From Ornithobacterium rhinotracheale DSM 15997 (GTDB lineage Bacteria > Bacteroidota > Bacteroidia > Flavobacteriales > Weeksellaceae): a stretch of DNA of 64,000 nt. Shown piece after piece: positions 17,422 to 25,741 of this stretch; within the stretch, counting starts at the first letter, position 1, and the number at the start of each line of letters is the position of its first letter. The stretch is taken from positions 1,912,001 through 1,976,000 of the forward strand of contig NC_018016.1 of the NCBI RefSeq assembly GCF_000265465.1, given 5' to 3'. A program made the translations under genes and the position numbers. The notes below the pieces were generated by a model. That model was not told the DNA's origin, did no database searches, and worked only from the letters and a program-made list of their open reading frames with translations.

Positions 17422-17787
17422 TTAAATTTCTTCGGAATGTTCCGAGGTGCTTACATTTTTAGTCAAAAACTGAATGGTAGTAGCTTGTACCTCAGTAGTG
17501 TAGCGTGTAGTTCCGTTGTCGTCCCATTTGCGGGTTTTCAATTTTCCTTCCACATATACAGAGTCGCCTTTGCTCAAATGCTTTTCGCAAAGTTGTGCCA
17601 CTTTATTGCGTGCCACCACTTGGTGCCACTCGGTTTGGGTAACTCGCTCTCCTGTATCTTTTCGCACAAAAACTTCGTTGGTCGCAAGTGGGAATCTCCC
17701 TATACAATTATTCTCATCAAAATAGTGTAGTTTCACATTATCTCCCAAATTTCCCACAAGGATTACTTTGTTTACCGAACCACTCAT
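17422..17787 (-). CDS. ssb: Single-stranded DNA-binding protein
   Basis: The 121-residue OB-fold protein has the SSB opening (VNKVILVGNLGDN), the TEWHQVVARNKVAQLCEKHLSKGDSVYVEGKLKTRKW core and little else. It is short: the disordered linker and the acidic DDDIPF-type tip that recruits repair proteins are absent, replaced by a SEHSEEI end. It is the first gene of ssb-gldE-gldD. The mutY gene often found upstream in flavobacteria is not here. This may be one of two SSB copies in the genome. Confidence 0.93.
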   Translation of the reverse strand: MSGSVNKVILVGNLGDNVKLHYFDENNCIGRFPLATNEVFVRKDTGERVTQTEWHQVVARNKVAQLCEKHLSKGDSVYVEGKLKTRKWDDNGTTRYTTEVQATTIQFLTKNVSTSEHSEEI

Positions 17788-17815
17788 AAATCAATCTTTT
17801 TTCTATTTAATTTTT

Positions 17816-17823
17816 CAAAGATA
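17816..17823 (-). promoter_or_regulatory. ssb-gldE-gldD promoter -7 element
   Basis: TATCTTTG on the minus strand lies 28 nt before the ssb ATG. No TTG sits at ideal distance upstream. Confidence 0.5.
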
Positions 17824-17942
17824 CAAATTTAGAGATTATTTTTTAAAAACAATTTTTTTGAGATTTTTTAGTGTTAAATCTTTTTAGGTAAATAAATTTA
17901 GCTTAACTTCGTTTTAAGCATTTATTTTTAAAACAAAAACAC

Positions 17943-18542
17943 ATGAAAAAATTATTTTTTGCCTTAGCAACTTTATGTGTTGCATCGGTTTATGGACAAA
18001 CCAACGAGGGAAATTGGGTGCTTAATGCCAGAACAAGTTTAAATTTTAATCAAGTAACGAGAAAATTGGACAATGGACTCAATACTTTGAATAATCACCG
18101 CATTTCTAATACCAATTTGGAGATAAGTGGAGGCTATTTTATAGCTAATAATTTTGCGCTGGGTACCACTTTTGAGTATGCTAGAACAATGACAGAGGAA
18201 AGCAATGGCGATGAGCTCACTAATTCGCGCTTGGCTTTTGTGCCTTCAGCATTGGCTTACATCAATCTCGGAAATTTGAATTTTAAACCATTTTTGTCTG
18301 CTGGATTGGGATATGGTAGAAGTAATACTAAATATGTAAACCATACAGGTAATGACAGTGAGCAAAAGCAAGAAAATGGCGGATTGCTTTGGGTACTTGG
18401 TGGGGGCGTTTCTTATTTCGTTTCGCAAAACCTGTCGGTTTCGTTTGATTACAGGTACACTTGCTTTGGCTACAAAGTGCAAGATGTGAAAGTAAGAGAA
18501 AAAGGACCAGGCTTAGGATTGGGCATAGGTCTTCATTTTTAA
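17943..18542 (+). CDS. Small outer-membrane beta-barrel protein
   Basis: The 199-residue protein has a signal peptide ending SVYGQ (about residue 19), then alternating beta-strand patterns and a final aromatic residue (GIGLHF), as in eight-stranded OmpA/OmpW-like barrels. Glycine-rich strands (LSAGLGYGRSNTKY, LWVLGGGVSYFVSQNLSVSFDYRY) fit the OMP_b-brl fold. Function is unknown. It is a single gene ended by a terminator shared with the convergent TonB receptor gene. Confidence 0.8.
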   Translation: MKKLFFALATLCVASVYGQTNEGNWVLNARTSLNFNQVTRKLDNGLNTLNNHRISNTNLEISGGYFIANNFALGTTFEYARTMTEESNGDELTNSRLAFVPSALAYINLGNLNFKPFLSAGLGYGRSNTKYVNHTGNDSEQKQENGGLLWVLGGGVSYFVSQNLSVSFDYRYTCFGYKVQDVKVREKGPGLGLGIGLHF

Positions 18543-18563
18543 AAATTAAGAAAGAAAAACATC

Positions 18564-18604
18564 AAAAAAGCGATTTTCAAAAAAATACTGAAAATCGCTT
18601 TTTT
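18564..18604. terminator. Bidirectional terminator
   Basis: AAAAAAGCGATTTTCA (18564-18579) pairs with TGAAAATCGCTTTTTT (18589-18604), between the convergent barrel and TonB-receptor genes. Confidence 0.85.
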
Positions 18605-18635
18605 TAGATATGAAAAAATGAGGCGAAAAACGAGT

Positions 18636-20699
18636 TTATTTAAGATTGAATCTCACGCCCAAGAAGGCTCTAATTCCTTGATTGGTAGCGTAAACATACG
18701 ACGGGTCGAATGTGAGCCCGTAGGGATTGCTAGGCGTAGGAATTGCTTCGTTTTCAGAATTAAATTCTACTCCTTTGTCAAACGGGTCGTTCGCGCGAGC
18801 AATCACAAATGGGGCATGCTTGTATGGCGTGAAATCTAGCAAGTTTTTCACACCGCCATACACCTCCAATCCGTTGTTAAAGCTTTTGCTGATTTGTATG
18901 TTTTGTATCGAATACCAAGGCGATTTCTCGGGTCTTGGATCGGTTTCGCTCAGGAGAGGCAATTTCATAGGGCTGCGCAAATTTCCTGTGTAATCAATTT
19001 TTAATTTAGCTTTTTTAAATTCATAACCAATTCCCCATGAGCCCGAAAAATGTTCGGTAAATTCTTGCTGAATTTTTTCGTTATTTTCCACCGAATACAC
19101 ATCTTGCAAAGTGGCTCCTAGATTTAATTTTAAGCCCAGCTTGGTATAGGCATTAAAACTTAGTGAAAGCCCTTTAGAAATGGCATGGTCTTTTAAATTA
19201 TCATACACGATTTGGTTGGGATTTTCGTCGTAATCGGCAACGATTTTATTGTTGAAATAGGTGTAAAATGCACTAAAGTCTAGATTAAAGAAATTGCCCG
19301 CATCTGTATAAAAATTTTGAACTAAATTCACATTTCCGTTCCAAGAAGTTTCTGGTTTTAAATGATCTTTAAAAATCACTTCGCGTGCTCCTGTGAGTGC
19401 CGCATGGTCTTCGGTAAATACATTTACCACGCGGTATCCATTGCCTGCACTTAGGCGTAAAATCGTGTTTTTGTCGGCAGAGTTCCATTTGTAATTAATT
19501 CTTGGCGAAAAAATATTTCCGTGAGCCGAATTGTAATCATATCTCAATCCTGCAAGCAATACATTTTGGGGATTGAAATGAATTTCATCTTGCACAAATG
19601 CGCCTGGCAAATGCGTTTCTTTGGCGTGTGCATAATCCTGCATGGTCGCAGGCGTGTTGTCGTCATAATAAGTGTAGCGATAAGCTGCACCAAATAATAA
19701 ATTATGAATTCCGATGTTTTTGTGCCAAGTCAATTGTCCGAAATAAATGTTTTGATCGGCTAAGAATTTATCTGTGCCGTAGTAGCTGTCTTGGTGATGG
19801 TGGTTTAAGCTAATGTCTAGGAAAATCTTTTCGGTAGTGGGCAATTGGTAAGTCCCAAAAGCTTCCCAGCGGCTGGTGTAAATGCTTTCGCCGTATTTAA
19901 TGTCGGTGCCACGGTAGGATTTGTTCCAGTCCATTTCGCCGCCCCAGCGATCTTCGTACACATATCGTCCCGCAAAAGTGAATTTTCGGTTTTCAGGGCG
20001 GTTCACGCTCCATTTATTAAACACCGAAACGCGATTTTGTAAAGTTAAATCCGTGAAATTATCATTATTCTTATCAATCGGATTGCTATAATTAAAGTAA
20101 TTAAGCCCCACGAGAGAAGAAACCTTTTCTCCTGTGTTAAACTTCGTTGCCAAATCTACATTGTATTCTTGCCACGAAGAGGCGAAGGCGTTTACAGAAA
20201 ATTTAGGTGCCGTCAAGGGATTTTTAGTAATAATGTTAATCAATCCGCCCACCGCTTCGGATCCGTAAAGAGTAGAGGCAGGACCTTTTACCACTTCTAC
20301 ACGCTCAATCAAATCCTCTGGAATCCCGCTTAGTCCATACACGGTGCTTAGTCCGCTCACGATGGGCATTCCGTCGATGAGAACCATGGTATTGGGACCT
20401 TCTAGCCCATTGATGTGGATATCGCCCGTGTTGCAAACATTGCAATTTACCTGCGGGCGAATCCCGTTGATGTTTCCTAAGGCTTCAAATAAATTGGGAC
20501 TTGGGTTTTGCTGAAAAAAGGCTTTGGTGTACACTTCCACAGGAACAGGACTTTGCGTTTTGGTTACAGGGCGAAGCGTTCCCGAAACTACTATGGGATC
20601 GATATTAAATTTATTATTAATGGAATCTGTGGTGGGTTTTTGCGCTAAAACTCCCGACATTGTCGATAGTAGCATTAAACTAGTAGTGATTGTTTTCAT
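18636..20699 (-). CDS. TonB-dependent outer-membrane receptor, probably iron-regulated
   Basis: The 687-residue protein has a signal peptide cut near residue 20. The plug domain (about 33-155) contains a QVNCNVCNTGDIHINGLEG segment with Cys86 and Cys89, then IERVEVVKGPASTLYGSEAVGGLINIITK. A 22-strand-type barrel follows and ends in GVRFNLK, close to the usual terminal aromatic. There is no carboxypeptidase-like N-terminal domain, so it is a classic siderophore/heme/vitamin-type receptor, not SusC. A DtxR-like operator fills the spacer of its promoter, suggesting repression by an Fe or Mn-sensing regulator. The ligand is not shown. Confidence 0.88.
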   Translation of the reverse strand: MKTITTSLMLLSTMSGVLAQKPTTDSINNKFNIDPIVVSGTLRPVTKTQSPVPVEVYTKAFFQQNPSPNLFEALGNINGIRPQVNCNVCNTGDIHINGLEGPNTMVLIDGMPIVSGLSTVYGLSGIPEDLIERVEVVKGPASTLYGSEAVGGLINIITKNPLTAPKFSVNAFASSWQEYNVDLATKFNTGEKVSSLVGLNYFNYSNPIDKNNDNFTDLTLQNRVSVFNKWSVNRPENRKFTFAGRYVYEDRWGGEMDWNKSYRGTDIKYGESIYTSRWEAFGTYQLPTTEKIFLDISLNHHHQDSYYGTDKFLADQNIYFGQLTWHKNIGIHNLLFGAAYRYTYYDDNTPATMQDYAHAKETHLPGAFVQDEIHFNPQNVLLAGLRYDYNSAHGNIFSPRINYKWNSADKNTILRLSAGNGYRVVNVFTEDHAALTGAREVIFKDHLKPETSWNGNVNLVQNFYTDAGNFFNLDFSAFYTYFNNKIVADYDENPNQIVYDNLKDHAISKGLSLSFNAYTKLGLKLNLGATLQDVYSVENNEKIQQEFTEHFSGSWGIGYEFKKAKLKIDYTGNLRSPMKLPLLSETDPRPEKSPWYSIQNIQISKSFNNGLEVYGGVKNLLDFTPYKHAPFVIARANDPFDKGVEFNSENEAIPTPSNPYGLTFDPSYVYATNQGIRAFLGVRFNLK

Positions 20700-20722
20700 G
20701 TATTAATCTTTAAATTTTGATG

Positions 20723-20753
20723 CAAAAATATAAAAGTTAGTCTAATCTAACAA
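20723..20753 (-). promoter_or_regulatory. Promoter of the TonB receptor gene
   Basis: On the minus strand TTG (20751-20753), a 20-bp spacer and TATTTTTG (20723-20730) match the Bacteroidota consensus closely; the leader is about 20 nt. Confidence 0.7.
20732..20750 (-). promoter_or_regulatory. DtxR-family-like operator (iron/manganese box)
   Basis: The minus-strand sequence TTAGATTAGACTAACTTTT agrees with the DtxR/IdeR consensus TWAGGTTAGSCTAACCTWA at 15 of 19 positions, including both TTAG and CTAA arms. It lies wholly inside the 20-bp spacer between -33 and -7, where a bound repressor would block RNA polymerase. Confidence 0.55.
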
Positions 20754-20874
20754 ATTTATTTTGTAAATTTAATCAAGGCAAAAATTAGCCTTATAATCAA
20801 TTGATTTTGGATATTTGATTTTAATTTGTTTATAATTTTTTAAAAATTTGTGGCTCAATAGGGCAAAAAGTTTT

Positions 20875-20903
20875 TTGTGCGTTAAAAATTCTAAATATTT
20901 TTG
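20875..20903 (+). promoter_or_regulatory. Promoter of the nucleobase uptake genes
   Basis: TTG (20875-20877), an 18-bp spacer and TATTTTTG (20896-20903) lie 20 nt before the Tsx-like gene. Confidence 0.65.
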
Positions 20904-20923
20904 CGGATAAATTCTACAAAATC

Positions 20924-21607
20924 ATGGATAGAAAGATTTTACTTTTATTCCTTGTTATCATGGGAATCAAGGCAAATGCGCAGGAGTTGCAGCTGCATTA
21001 CGACTTTGGGAAAGACCGTGATTATCTCACGGGAACTTTCGAGATCTTTAAACCCGATCGTCTAGGGAGCACATTTATGTTTACCGATATAGACTTTAAC
21101 CGACCCGACGGCGCATCGCTTGTCTATTTTGAGATTGCACGAAAATTTAATATTAAAAATAAAGCCATCGATGGACTCAACTTTCATATAGAGTACAACG
21201 ATGGTTTTTTAATATCCAAAGGAGAGAGCCCGGTGGGCATTCCGATAAAGCCGTCGGCACTCACAGGGATTGGCTTTCCTGTGAAAATCGGAAATTTCAC
21301 ACTTCATACTTCCTATTTGTATAAATGGATTAAGGATTCCAATGGGCTAGATGGGCAATTTACTGCCGTGTGGTTTCAGAATTTTGCCCAAAACAAAATC
21401 ACTTTTCGAGGTTTTCTAGATGTGTGGAGCTCACCGCTCACGCCAGATAAGGATTTAAAATATGCTATTTTCATTACCGAACCGCAATTGCTATACAACC
21501 TAAACGAGCATTTTTCGGTGGGAACAGAAATTGAGATTAGTAAGAATTTTGTGCCAAGTAGAGATTTTCGTGTAAATCCTACTGTGATGGTGCGTTGGGT
21601 GCTTTAA
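20924..21607 (+). CDS. Tsx-like (DUF5020) outer-membrane nucleoside channel
   Basis: The 227-residue protein has a signal peptide ending ANAQ and begins its mature part with LQLHYDFGKDRDYLTGTFEIFKPDRLGSTFMFTDIDF, the pattern of Tsx-type/DUF5020 twelve-stranded barrels. It ends in the strand NPTVMVRWVL. Tsx channels let nucleosides cross the outer membrane. Two nucleobase permease genes follow directly (27 nt to the first), which supports a nucleoside or nucleobase role; the exact specificity is inferred. Confidence 0.8.
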   Translation: MDRKILLLFLVIMGIKANAQELQLHYDFGKDRDYLTGTFEIFKPDRLGSTFMFTDIDFNRPDGASLVYFEIARKFNIKNKAIDGLNFHIEYNDGFLISKGESPVGIPIKPSALTGIGFPVKIGNFTLHTSYLYKWIKDSNGLDGQFTAVWFQNFAQNKITFRGFLDVWSSPLTPDKDLKYAIFITEPQLLYNLNEHFSVGTEIEISKNFVPSRDFRVNPTVMVRWVL

Positions 21608-21633
21608 GAAAAATAATTAAATTAAAAATCAAT

Positions 21634-22935
21634 ATGTTAGCCAATTTTTTTAAATTAAAAGAAAGAAAAACAAATGTAAAGCAGGAGTTTATGGGAGGCT
21701 TGGTAACTTTTTTAACCATGGCTTACATTATTTTCGTAAACCCGAATGTGCTTTCTGAAACGGGAATGGATAAGGGGGCACTGATTTCGGTAACTTGTAT
21801 CGCGGCAGTAATCGGAACCCTTGTGGTAGGTTTCTGGGCAAATGTTCCTTTTGCAATGGCACCAGGAATGGGGCTCAACGCAATGTTTACTTATACGCTG
21901 GTTTTGACACAGGGCGCGACTTGGCAACAAGCACTTGGAGTGGTGTTTCTTTCTGGGGTAGTTTTCATCATCATCTCGGTATTGGGCTTGCGACATAAAA
22001 TCATTGATGCTATTCCAGAGCCTTTGCGCATTGCCATTGGTTCGGGAATTGGACTTTTTATCGCATTTATTGGGTTTAAAAACATGGGGCTTATCGTGGC
22101 AAATCCTGCAACACTCATCGGATTGGGAGGATTTTCGCCAGGTTTGGTAATTGGACTTATCGGATTTTTAGCCACCATTTTATTAGAAATTTACAGGGTA
22201 AAAGGTTCAATCTTGATAGGCATTTTACTTTCAACTTTTTTAGGATTTATATTTGATCCTGCTGTGGGATTGCCAGACCAAGTGGTGAGTTTGCCGCCAA
22301 GCATTATGCCTGTTTTAGGAAAACTAGATGTGCTTTCAATCTTAAAAATAAGTTTCATTATTCCTATCTTTTCGTTCTTGTTTGTCAATTTATTTGATTC
22401 AATAGGGACGGCACTTGCCTGCTCGATGGAGGCAGGATTGGTGAAAGCAGATGGCAAAATGCCACATATCAAAAAAGTGCTAGAGGCAGATGCCTTTACT
22501 ACTATGCTGAGTGGTATTTTGGGGACTAGCAGCACCGTGACTTATATCGAATCTGCGGCGGGTATTGCCAACGGGGCGCGTACGGGATTAAGTTCTGTTT
22601 TCACTGCGTTGTTTTTCCTTTTTGCGATGTTTTTTGCGCCTATCATTGGGATTGTGCCCGCTTATGCCACGGCACCCGCTTTGATTTTGGTCGGAATTTA
22701 CATGGTGAAACATTTGGTGAGAATAGATTTTAGTCAATTATATTTATCGGTTCCTGTGTTTTTTACTTTAATTTTAATGCCACTCACATACAGTATCAGT
22801 TCAGGGATTGCTTTTGGTTTTGGAACTTATTTAATCCTCTGTGTGGGAACGGGACGATTTAGAGAAATTCACCCGATTATGTGGTTTATCGGTTCGCTTT
22901 CGATTTTTGAAATTGTAGTTTCTTTATTGCGCTAA
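21634..22935 (+). CDS. AzgA-type purine (adenine/guanine/hypoxanthine) permease
   Basis: The protein of about 433 residues has a dozen or more membrane segments. It carries AzgA/NCS2 motifs: TFLTMAYIIFVNPNVLSETGMDKGA near the start, NVPFAMAPGMGLNAMFTY, and LFDSIGTALACSMEAGLV. These mark the purine permeases (proton symport) rather than UraA. The ATG at 21634 is chosen because it gives the usual MLANFFKLKERKTNVKQE start; an upstream TTG at 21595 would overlap the Tsx-like gene. It forms an operon with the channel gene before it and the UraA-type gene after it. Confidence 0.9.
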   Translation: MLANFFKLKERKTNVKQEFMGGLVTFLTMAYIIFVNPNVLSETGMDKGALISVTCIAAVIGTLVVGFWANVPFAMAPGMGLNAMFTYTLVLTQGATWQQALGVVFLSGVVFIIISVLGLRHKIIDAIPEPLRIAIGSGIGLFIAFIGFKNMGLIVANPATLIGLGGFSPGLVIGLIGFLATILLEIYRVKGSILIGILLSTFLGFIFDPAVGLPDQVVSLPPSIMPVLGKLDVLSILKISFIIPIFSFLFVNLFDSIGTALACSMEAGLVKADGKMPHIKKVLEADAFTTMLSGILGTSSTVTYIESAAGIANGARTGLSSVFTALFFLFAMFFAPIIGIVPAYATAPALILVGIYMVKHLVRIDFSQLYLSVPVFFTLILMPLTYSISSGIAFGFGTYLILCVGTGRFREIHPIMWFIGSLSIFEIVVSLLR

Positions 22936-22952
22936 ATAATTTAAAAAATTAC

Positions 22953-24203
22953 ATAAAAAACATATCTATCAAAACATTATTAGTCGGAATTCAATTTATG
23001 TTTGTGGCGTTTGGAGCCACGATTTTGGTGCCGATTTTAGTTACCACGGGCGTGGAATCTGAATTGGCAGCCAAAGGAATAACAGATTTTCCAGATACAT
23101 ACAAAAGTTTTACGCCTGCCGTGGCTTTATTCACCGCGGGGATTGCAACTTTAATCTTTCATTTAATTACGAAAGGAAAAGTGCCCGTATTCTTAGGGAG
23201 CAGCTTCTCGTTTATTGCACCTATTCCGATCGCGATAGTGGCTTATGGCTACGAGGGAGCGTTGAGCGGATTGGCTTCTGTCGGGATTTTGTATTTAATC
23301 TTTGGCTTTTTGGTCAAGCAATTTGGGGTTGGATTTATTCAAAAAATATTTCCTTCGGTGGTTGTAGGTCCTGTGATTATGGTAATTGGGTTGTCTTTGG
23401 CTCCCGTTGCTATTCAAAACGCGTCCAACAACTGGCTGATTGCTTTAGTTACGCTGATTACAGCGATTGTTACTGTGATGTATGGTCGAGGTATGCTTAA
23501 ATTAATCCCGATTTTCACCGCTTTGGTGGTAGGCTATGTCGTGTCTTATTTTGCAGGAATTGTAGAAGTAGAAAATATTCAAAATGCTGAATGGTTCAGT
23601 GCGCCGACATTGGTGTTCCCATCGTTTAGTTGGAGAGCGGTGTTGTATATTGCACCTGTGGCGATTGCACCGATCGTGGAGCACATTGGGAATATTTATG
23701 CCATTGGGAAAGTAGCGCACAAAGATTTTATCAAAGATCCAGGTTTGCACCGAACCATGATAGGCGATGGTGTTGGGAGTTTTGTGGCATCGTGCTTGGG
23801 TGGTCCACCGAATACCACTTATGCTGAGGTGACGGGAGCGATTCAGCTTACGAAAGTTACCGACCCTATGGTGTTGAGGATTTCGGCAATTACGGCGATC
23901 GTGGTATCGTTCATAGGCGTGCTTACGGCACTTTTGACTTCTATTCCTACGCCCGTTTTAGGTGGAATTATGATTCTACTTTTTGGAATGATAGCCTCCA
24001 TAGGAATCAATACTTTGATTCACGATAAAGTGGATTTCAACAATACCAAAAATCAAATTATAGCTTCTGTGATTCTTGTTGTAGGAATCGGTGGAGCAGA
24101 CATCAATTTTGGTGCGTTTCAGATGTCGGGAATTGGGCTGTGTAGTTTGGTCGGTGTGATTTTGAATTTAATTTTACCTGAAAATTTTAGTTTGAAAAAA
24201 TAG
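22953..24203 (+). CDS. UraA-type uracil/xanthine permease with non-standard start
   Basis: This NCS2-family inner-membrane symporter has the family motifs QFMFVAFGATILVPIL, FLGSSFSFIAPIPIAI and CLGGPPNTTYAEVTGAIQLT; the last two belong to the substrate site. Homologous proteins begin about 15 residues before QFMFVAF. In that region the frame is open (IKNISIKTLLVGI) but has no ATG, GTG or TTG; the codon where ATG would be expected (22953) is ATA. The first ATG is 22998, which would cut into the first membrane segment and leave 401 residues. I annotate from 22953 as the probable original start; actual initiation is uncertain. It lies 17 nt after the AzgA-type gene. Confidence 0.85.
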   Translation: MKNISIKTLLVGIQFMFVAFGATILVPILVTTGVESELAAKGITDFPDTYKSFTPAVALFTAGIATLIFHLITKGKVPVFLGSSFSFIAPIPIAIVAYGYEGALSGLASVGILYLIFGFLVKQFGVGFIQKIFPSVVVGPVIMVIGLSLAPVAIQNASNNWLIALVTLITAIVTVMYGRGMLKLIPIFTALVVGYVVSYFAGIVEVENIQNAEWFSAPTLVFPSFSWRAVLYIAPVAIAPIVEHIGNIYAIGKVAHKDFIKDPGLHRTMIGDGVGSFVASCLGGPPNTTYAEVTGAIQLTKVTDPMVLRISAITAIVVSFIGVLTALLTSIPTPVLGGIMILLFGMIASIGINTLIHDKVDFNNTKNQIIASVILVVGIGGADINFGAFQMSGIGLCSLVGVILNLILPENFSLKK

Positions 24204-24209
24204 TAAGAA

Positions 24210-25382
24210 TTAAACTTCTTCTGCACTTAAAATATGAGTGCCAGCGACGGAACGGGTGAAAATCACAACATCGGTTCCGTCGCTTTTGCATTTATACTGT
24301 TTTTTAATCTTGTTTAAATCCGCAGGAAAATTTCGGCGAATTAATCGAATAGATTTATTTCTTAAAGCTTTTTTCGGGTTCTCGATAGGAGAAATGTTAG
24401 TAAAAACCTCTCCAGGGAAATCTTTAATAAGTGTTTCGCTGGTGTAGAGTTGCGTGTTAGGCTCTAATTTTTTAAGTCCCCAATTATTTCCCAATCGGTT
24501 GAAAGCACCGCTTTTCATCAAACTAGCATTCGGTTTATAGATAAATTTTTCAGGTGCGGAAAATCGAATGTTTTCATCGTCTTCCAAACCAGAAAATTCA
24601 TATTTGGGCTGATTGGTTTCTAAATTCACGCACACTATTTTGGGCTTAGCCATTTTTTTCCGTGGCGAAACGAGCAATAAAATTTCTTTTAATTCATTTT
24701 TTAAAGAAACAATATGGATTTCAGCAATATTGTTTAGCGTTTTGCAAGTCTCGGTTAAATCAAGTATAGGGCTTAATTTGAGCAAAATCTGCGTATTTTG
24801 ATTTTGGCACACTTGCAAAATTTCTTGTGGAGTAGGTCTCAGGTCTTCTAATTTAAAAACCTTGTTTTTGTTTTCATCTCGGCGCGAAGGGTCGGCATAG
24901 ATTAAATCTAAATCTTCTTTAGAATCAGCAATGAAAGCTAAGCCATCTTGGGCAAAAGAAGAAATATTTTTTAGCCCTAAAGCCTCAAAATTATGTTTTG
25001 AGATGATTTGTAAATCTTCGTTTTGCTCAATGTGAATTACTTTTTCGGCATTTTGGGCAAATGCCATGCAATCAATCCCAAATCCGCCTGTGAGATCGGC
25101 GATTTTTTTGGCTTTTACAATGTGAGCTTTGTACTGTGCGGTTGCCCAAGAGGAGCATTGCTCTATATTGATTTTGGGCGGATAAACGATGTCTGGAAAA
25201 TCGTTTAAAAATGGAATTTTTTTGGCTAAAAGCTGTTTACCCGCAATTTGCTGCACAAGCTGTGGCATGGAAACATCGGCAAAAGGAGACTTTTTTAATG
25301 CCAAACCATACGGATTGCTTTTGGCATGTTCCTTTAGCCAAGTTTGGACATCGGGGCGCAAAATTGCTTTAAGGAAATTCAT
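24210..25382 (-). CDS. SAM-dependent methyltransferase, PG_1098/THUMP-like family
   Basis: The 390-residue protein has a Rossmann methyltransferase core: the SAM loop KIADLTGGFGIDCMAFAQ (about 92-109), an acidic residue in VIHIEQNED, and the catalytic-type segment DLIYADPSRRDENKNKVF. A C-terminal domain of about 100 residues (INPNASLMKSG-like, here YKPNASLMKSGAFNRLG) matches the THUMP-like/ferredoxin-like fold of Bacteroidota PG_1098 proteins. The DPSRR motif suggests methylation of a nucleic-acid base, but the target is unknown. It ends the udk - ftsB-like - methyltransferase operon, 8 nt after its neighbour. Confidence 0.82.
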   Translation of the reverse strand: MNFLKAILRPDVQTWLKEHAKSNPYGLALKKSPFADVSMPQLVQQIAGKQLLAKKIPFLNDFPDIVYPPKINIEQCSSWATAQYKAHIVKAKKIADLTGGFGIDCMAFAQNAEKVIHIEQNEDLQIISKHNFEALGLKNISSFAQDGLAFIADSKEDLDLIYADPSRRDENKNKVFKLEDLRPTPQEILQVCQNQNTQILLKLSPILDLTETCKTLNNIAEIHIVSLKNELKEILLLVSPRKKMAKPKIVCVNLETNQPKYEFSGLEDDENIRFSAPEKFIYKPNASLMKSGAFNRLGNNWGLKKLEPNTQLYTSETLIKDFPGEVFTNISPIENPKKALRNKSIRLIRRNFPADLNKIKKQYKCKSDGTDVVIFTRSVAGTHILSAEEV

Positions 25383-25390
25383 ATTATAGC

Positions 25391-25735
25391 CTAATTTTCT
25401 TCGGGCTGAATGCTGTCTTTTAGCTCAATGATAAATATATCTTCGTTGCTTTTCTTCATGAAATATTTTTCACGAGCAATTTTCTCGTACGAATTTTTGT
25501 CGTGTTCTAGCTGTTTAAGTTCTTCGTTTTGAGCTTCTAATTCTTTTTGGTAGTATTCAACATCTTCGTTCAATTTGCTGATTTCGCTGCTGAGTTCTTT
25601 GTGCATCAAAAACGAGTTTTGGTCAAAAAACAACATCCACACGCTGAACGCTACCGTTACGATTATATATTTATATTTGGATAAAAAATCTAGAATCCCA
25701 ATGTTTTTATTAGGCGAAGAATTATCTTTTTCCAT
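25391..25735 (-). CDS. FtsB/DivIC-like septum formation initiator
   Basis: The 114-residue protein has a cytoplasmic start, a single membrane segment (YKYIIVTVAFSVWMLFF, about 21-37), a coiled coil (about 45-85) and a short conserved end (EKIAREKYFMKKSNEDIFII). This is the topology of FtsB/DivIC, which joins FtsL and FtsQ at the division site. It lies 6 nt after udk and 8 nt before the methyltransferase gene. Partner proteins are not in the window apart from FtsK. Confidence 0.85.
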   Translation of the reverse strand: MEKDNSSPNKNIGILDFLSKYKYIIVTVAFSVWMLFFDQNSFLMHKELSSEISKLNEDVEYYQKELEAQNEELKQLEHDKNSYEKIAREKYFMKKSNEDIFIIELKDSIQPEEN

Positions 25736-25741
25736 GGCTTG

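Noticed and set aside
21595-21633. TTG start giving a longer AzgA-type permease
   Set aside because: It would overlap the Tsx-like gene end and add a 13-residue basic leader absent from the usual start; ATG 21634 fits better.
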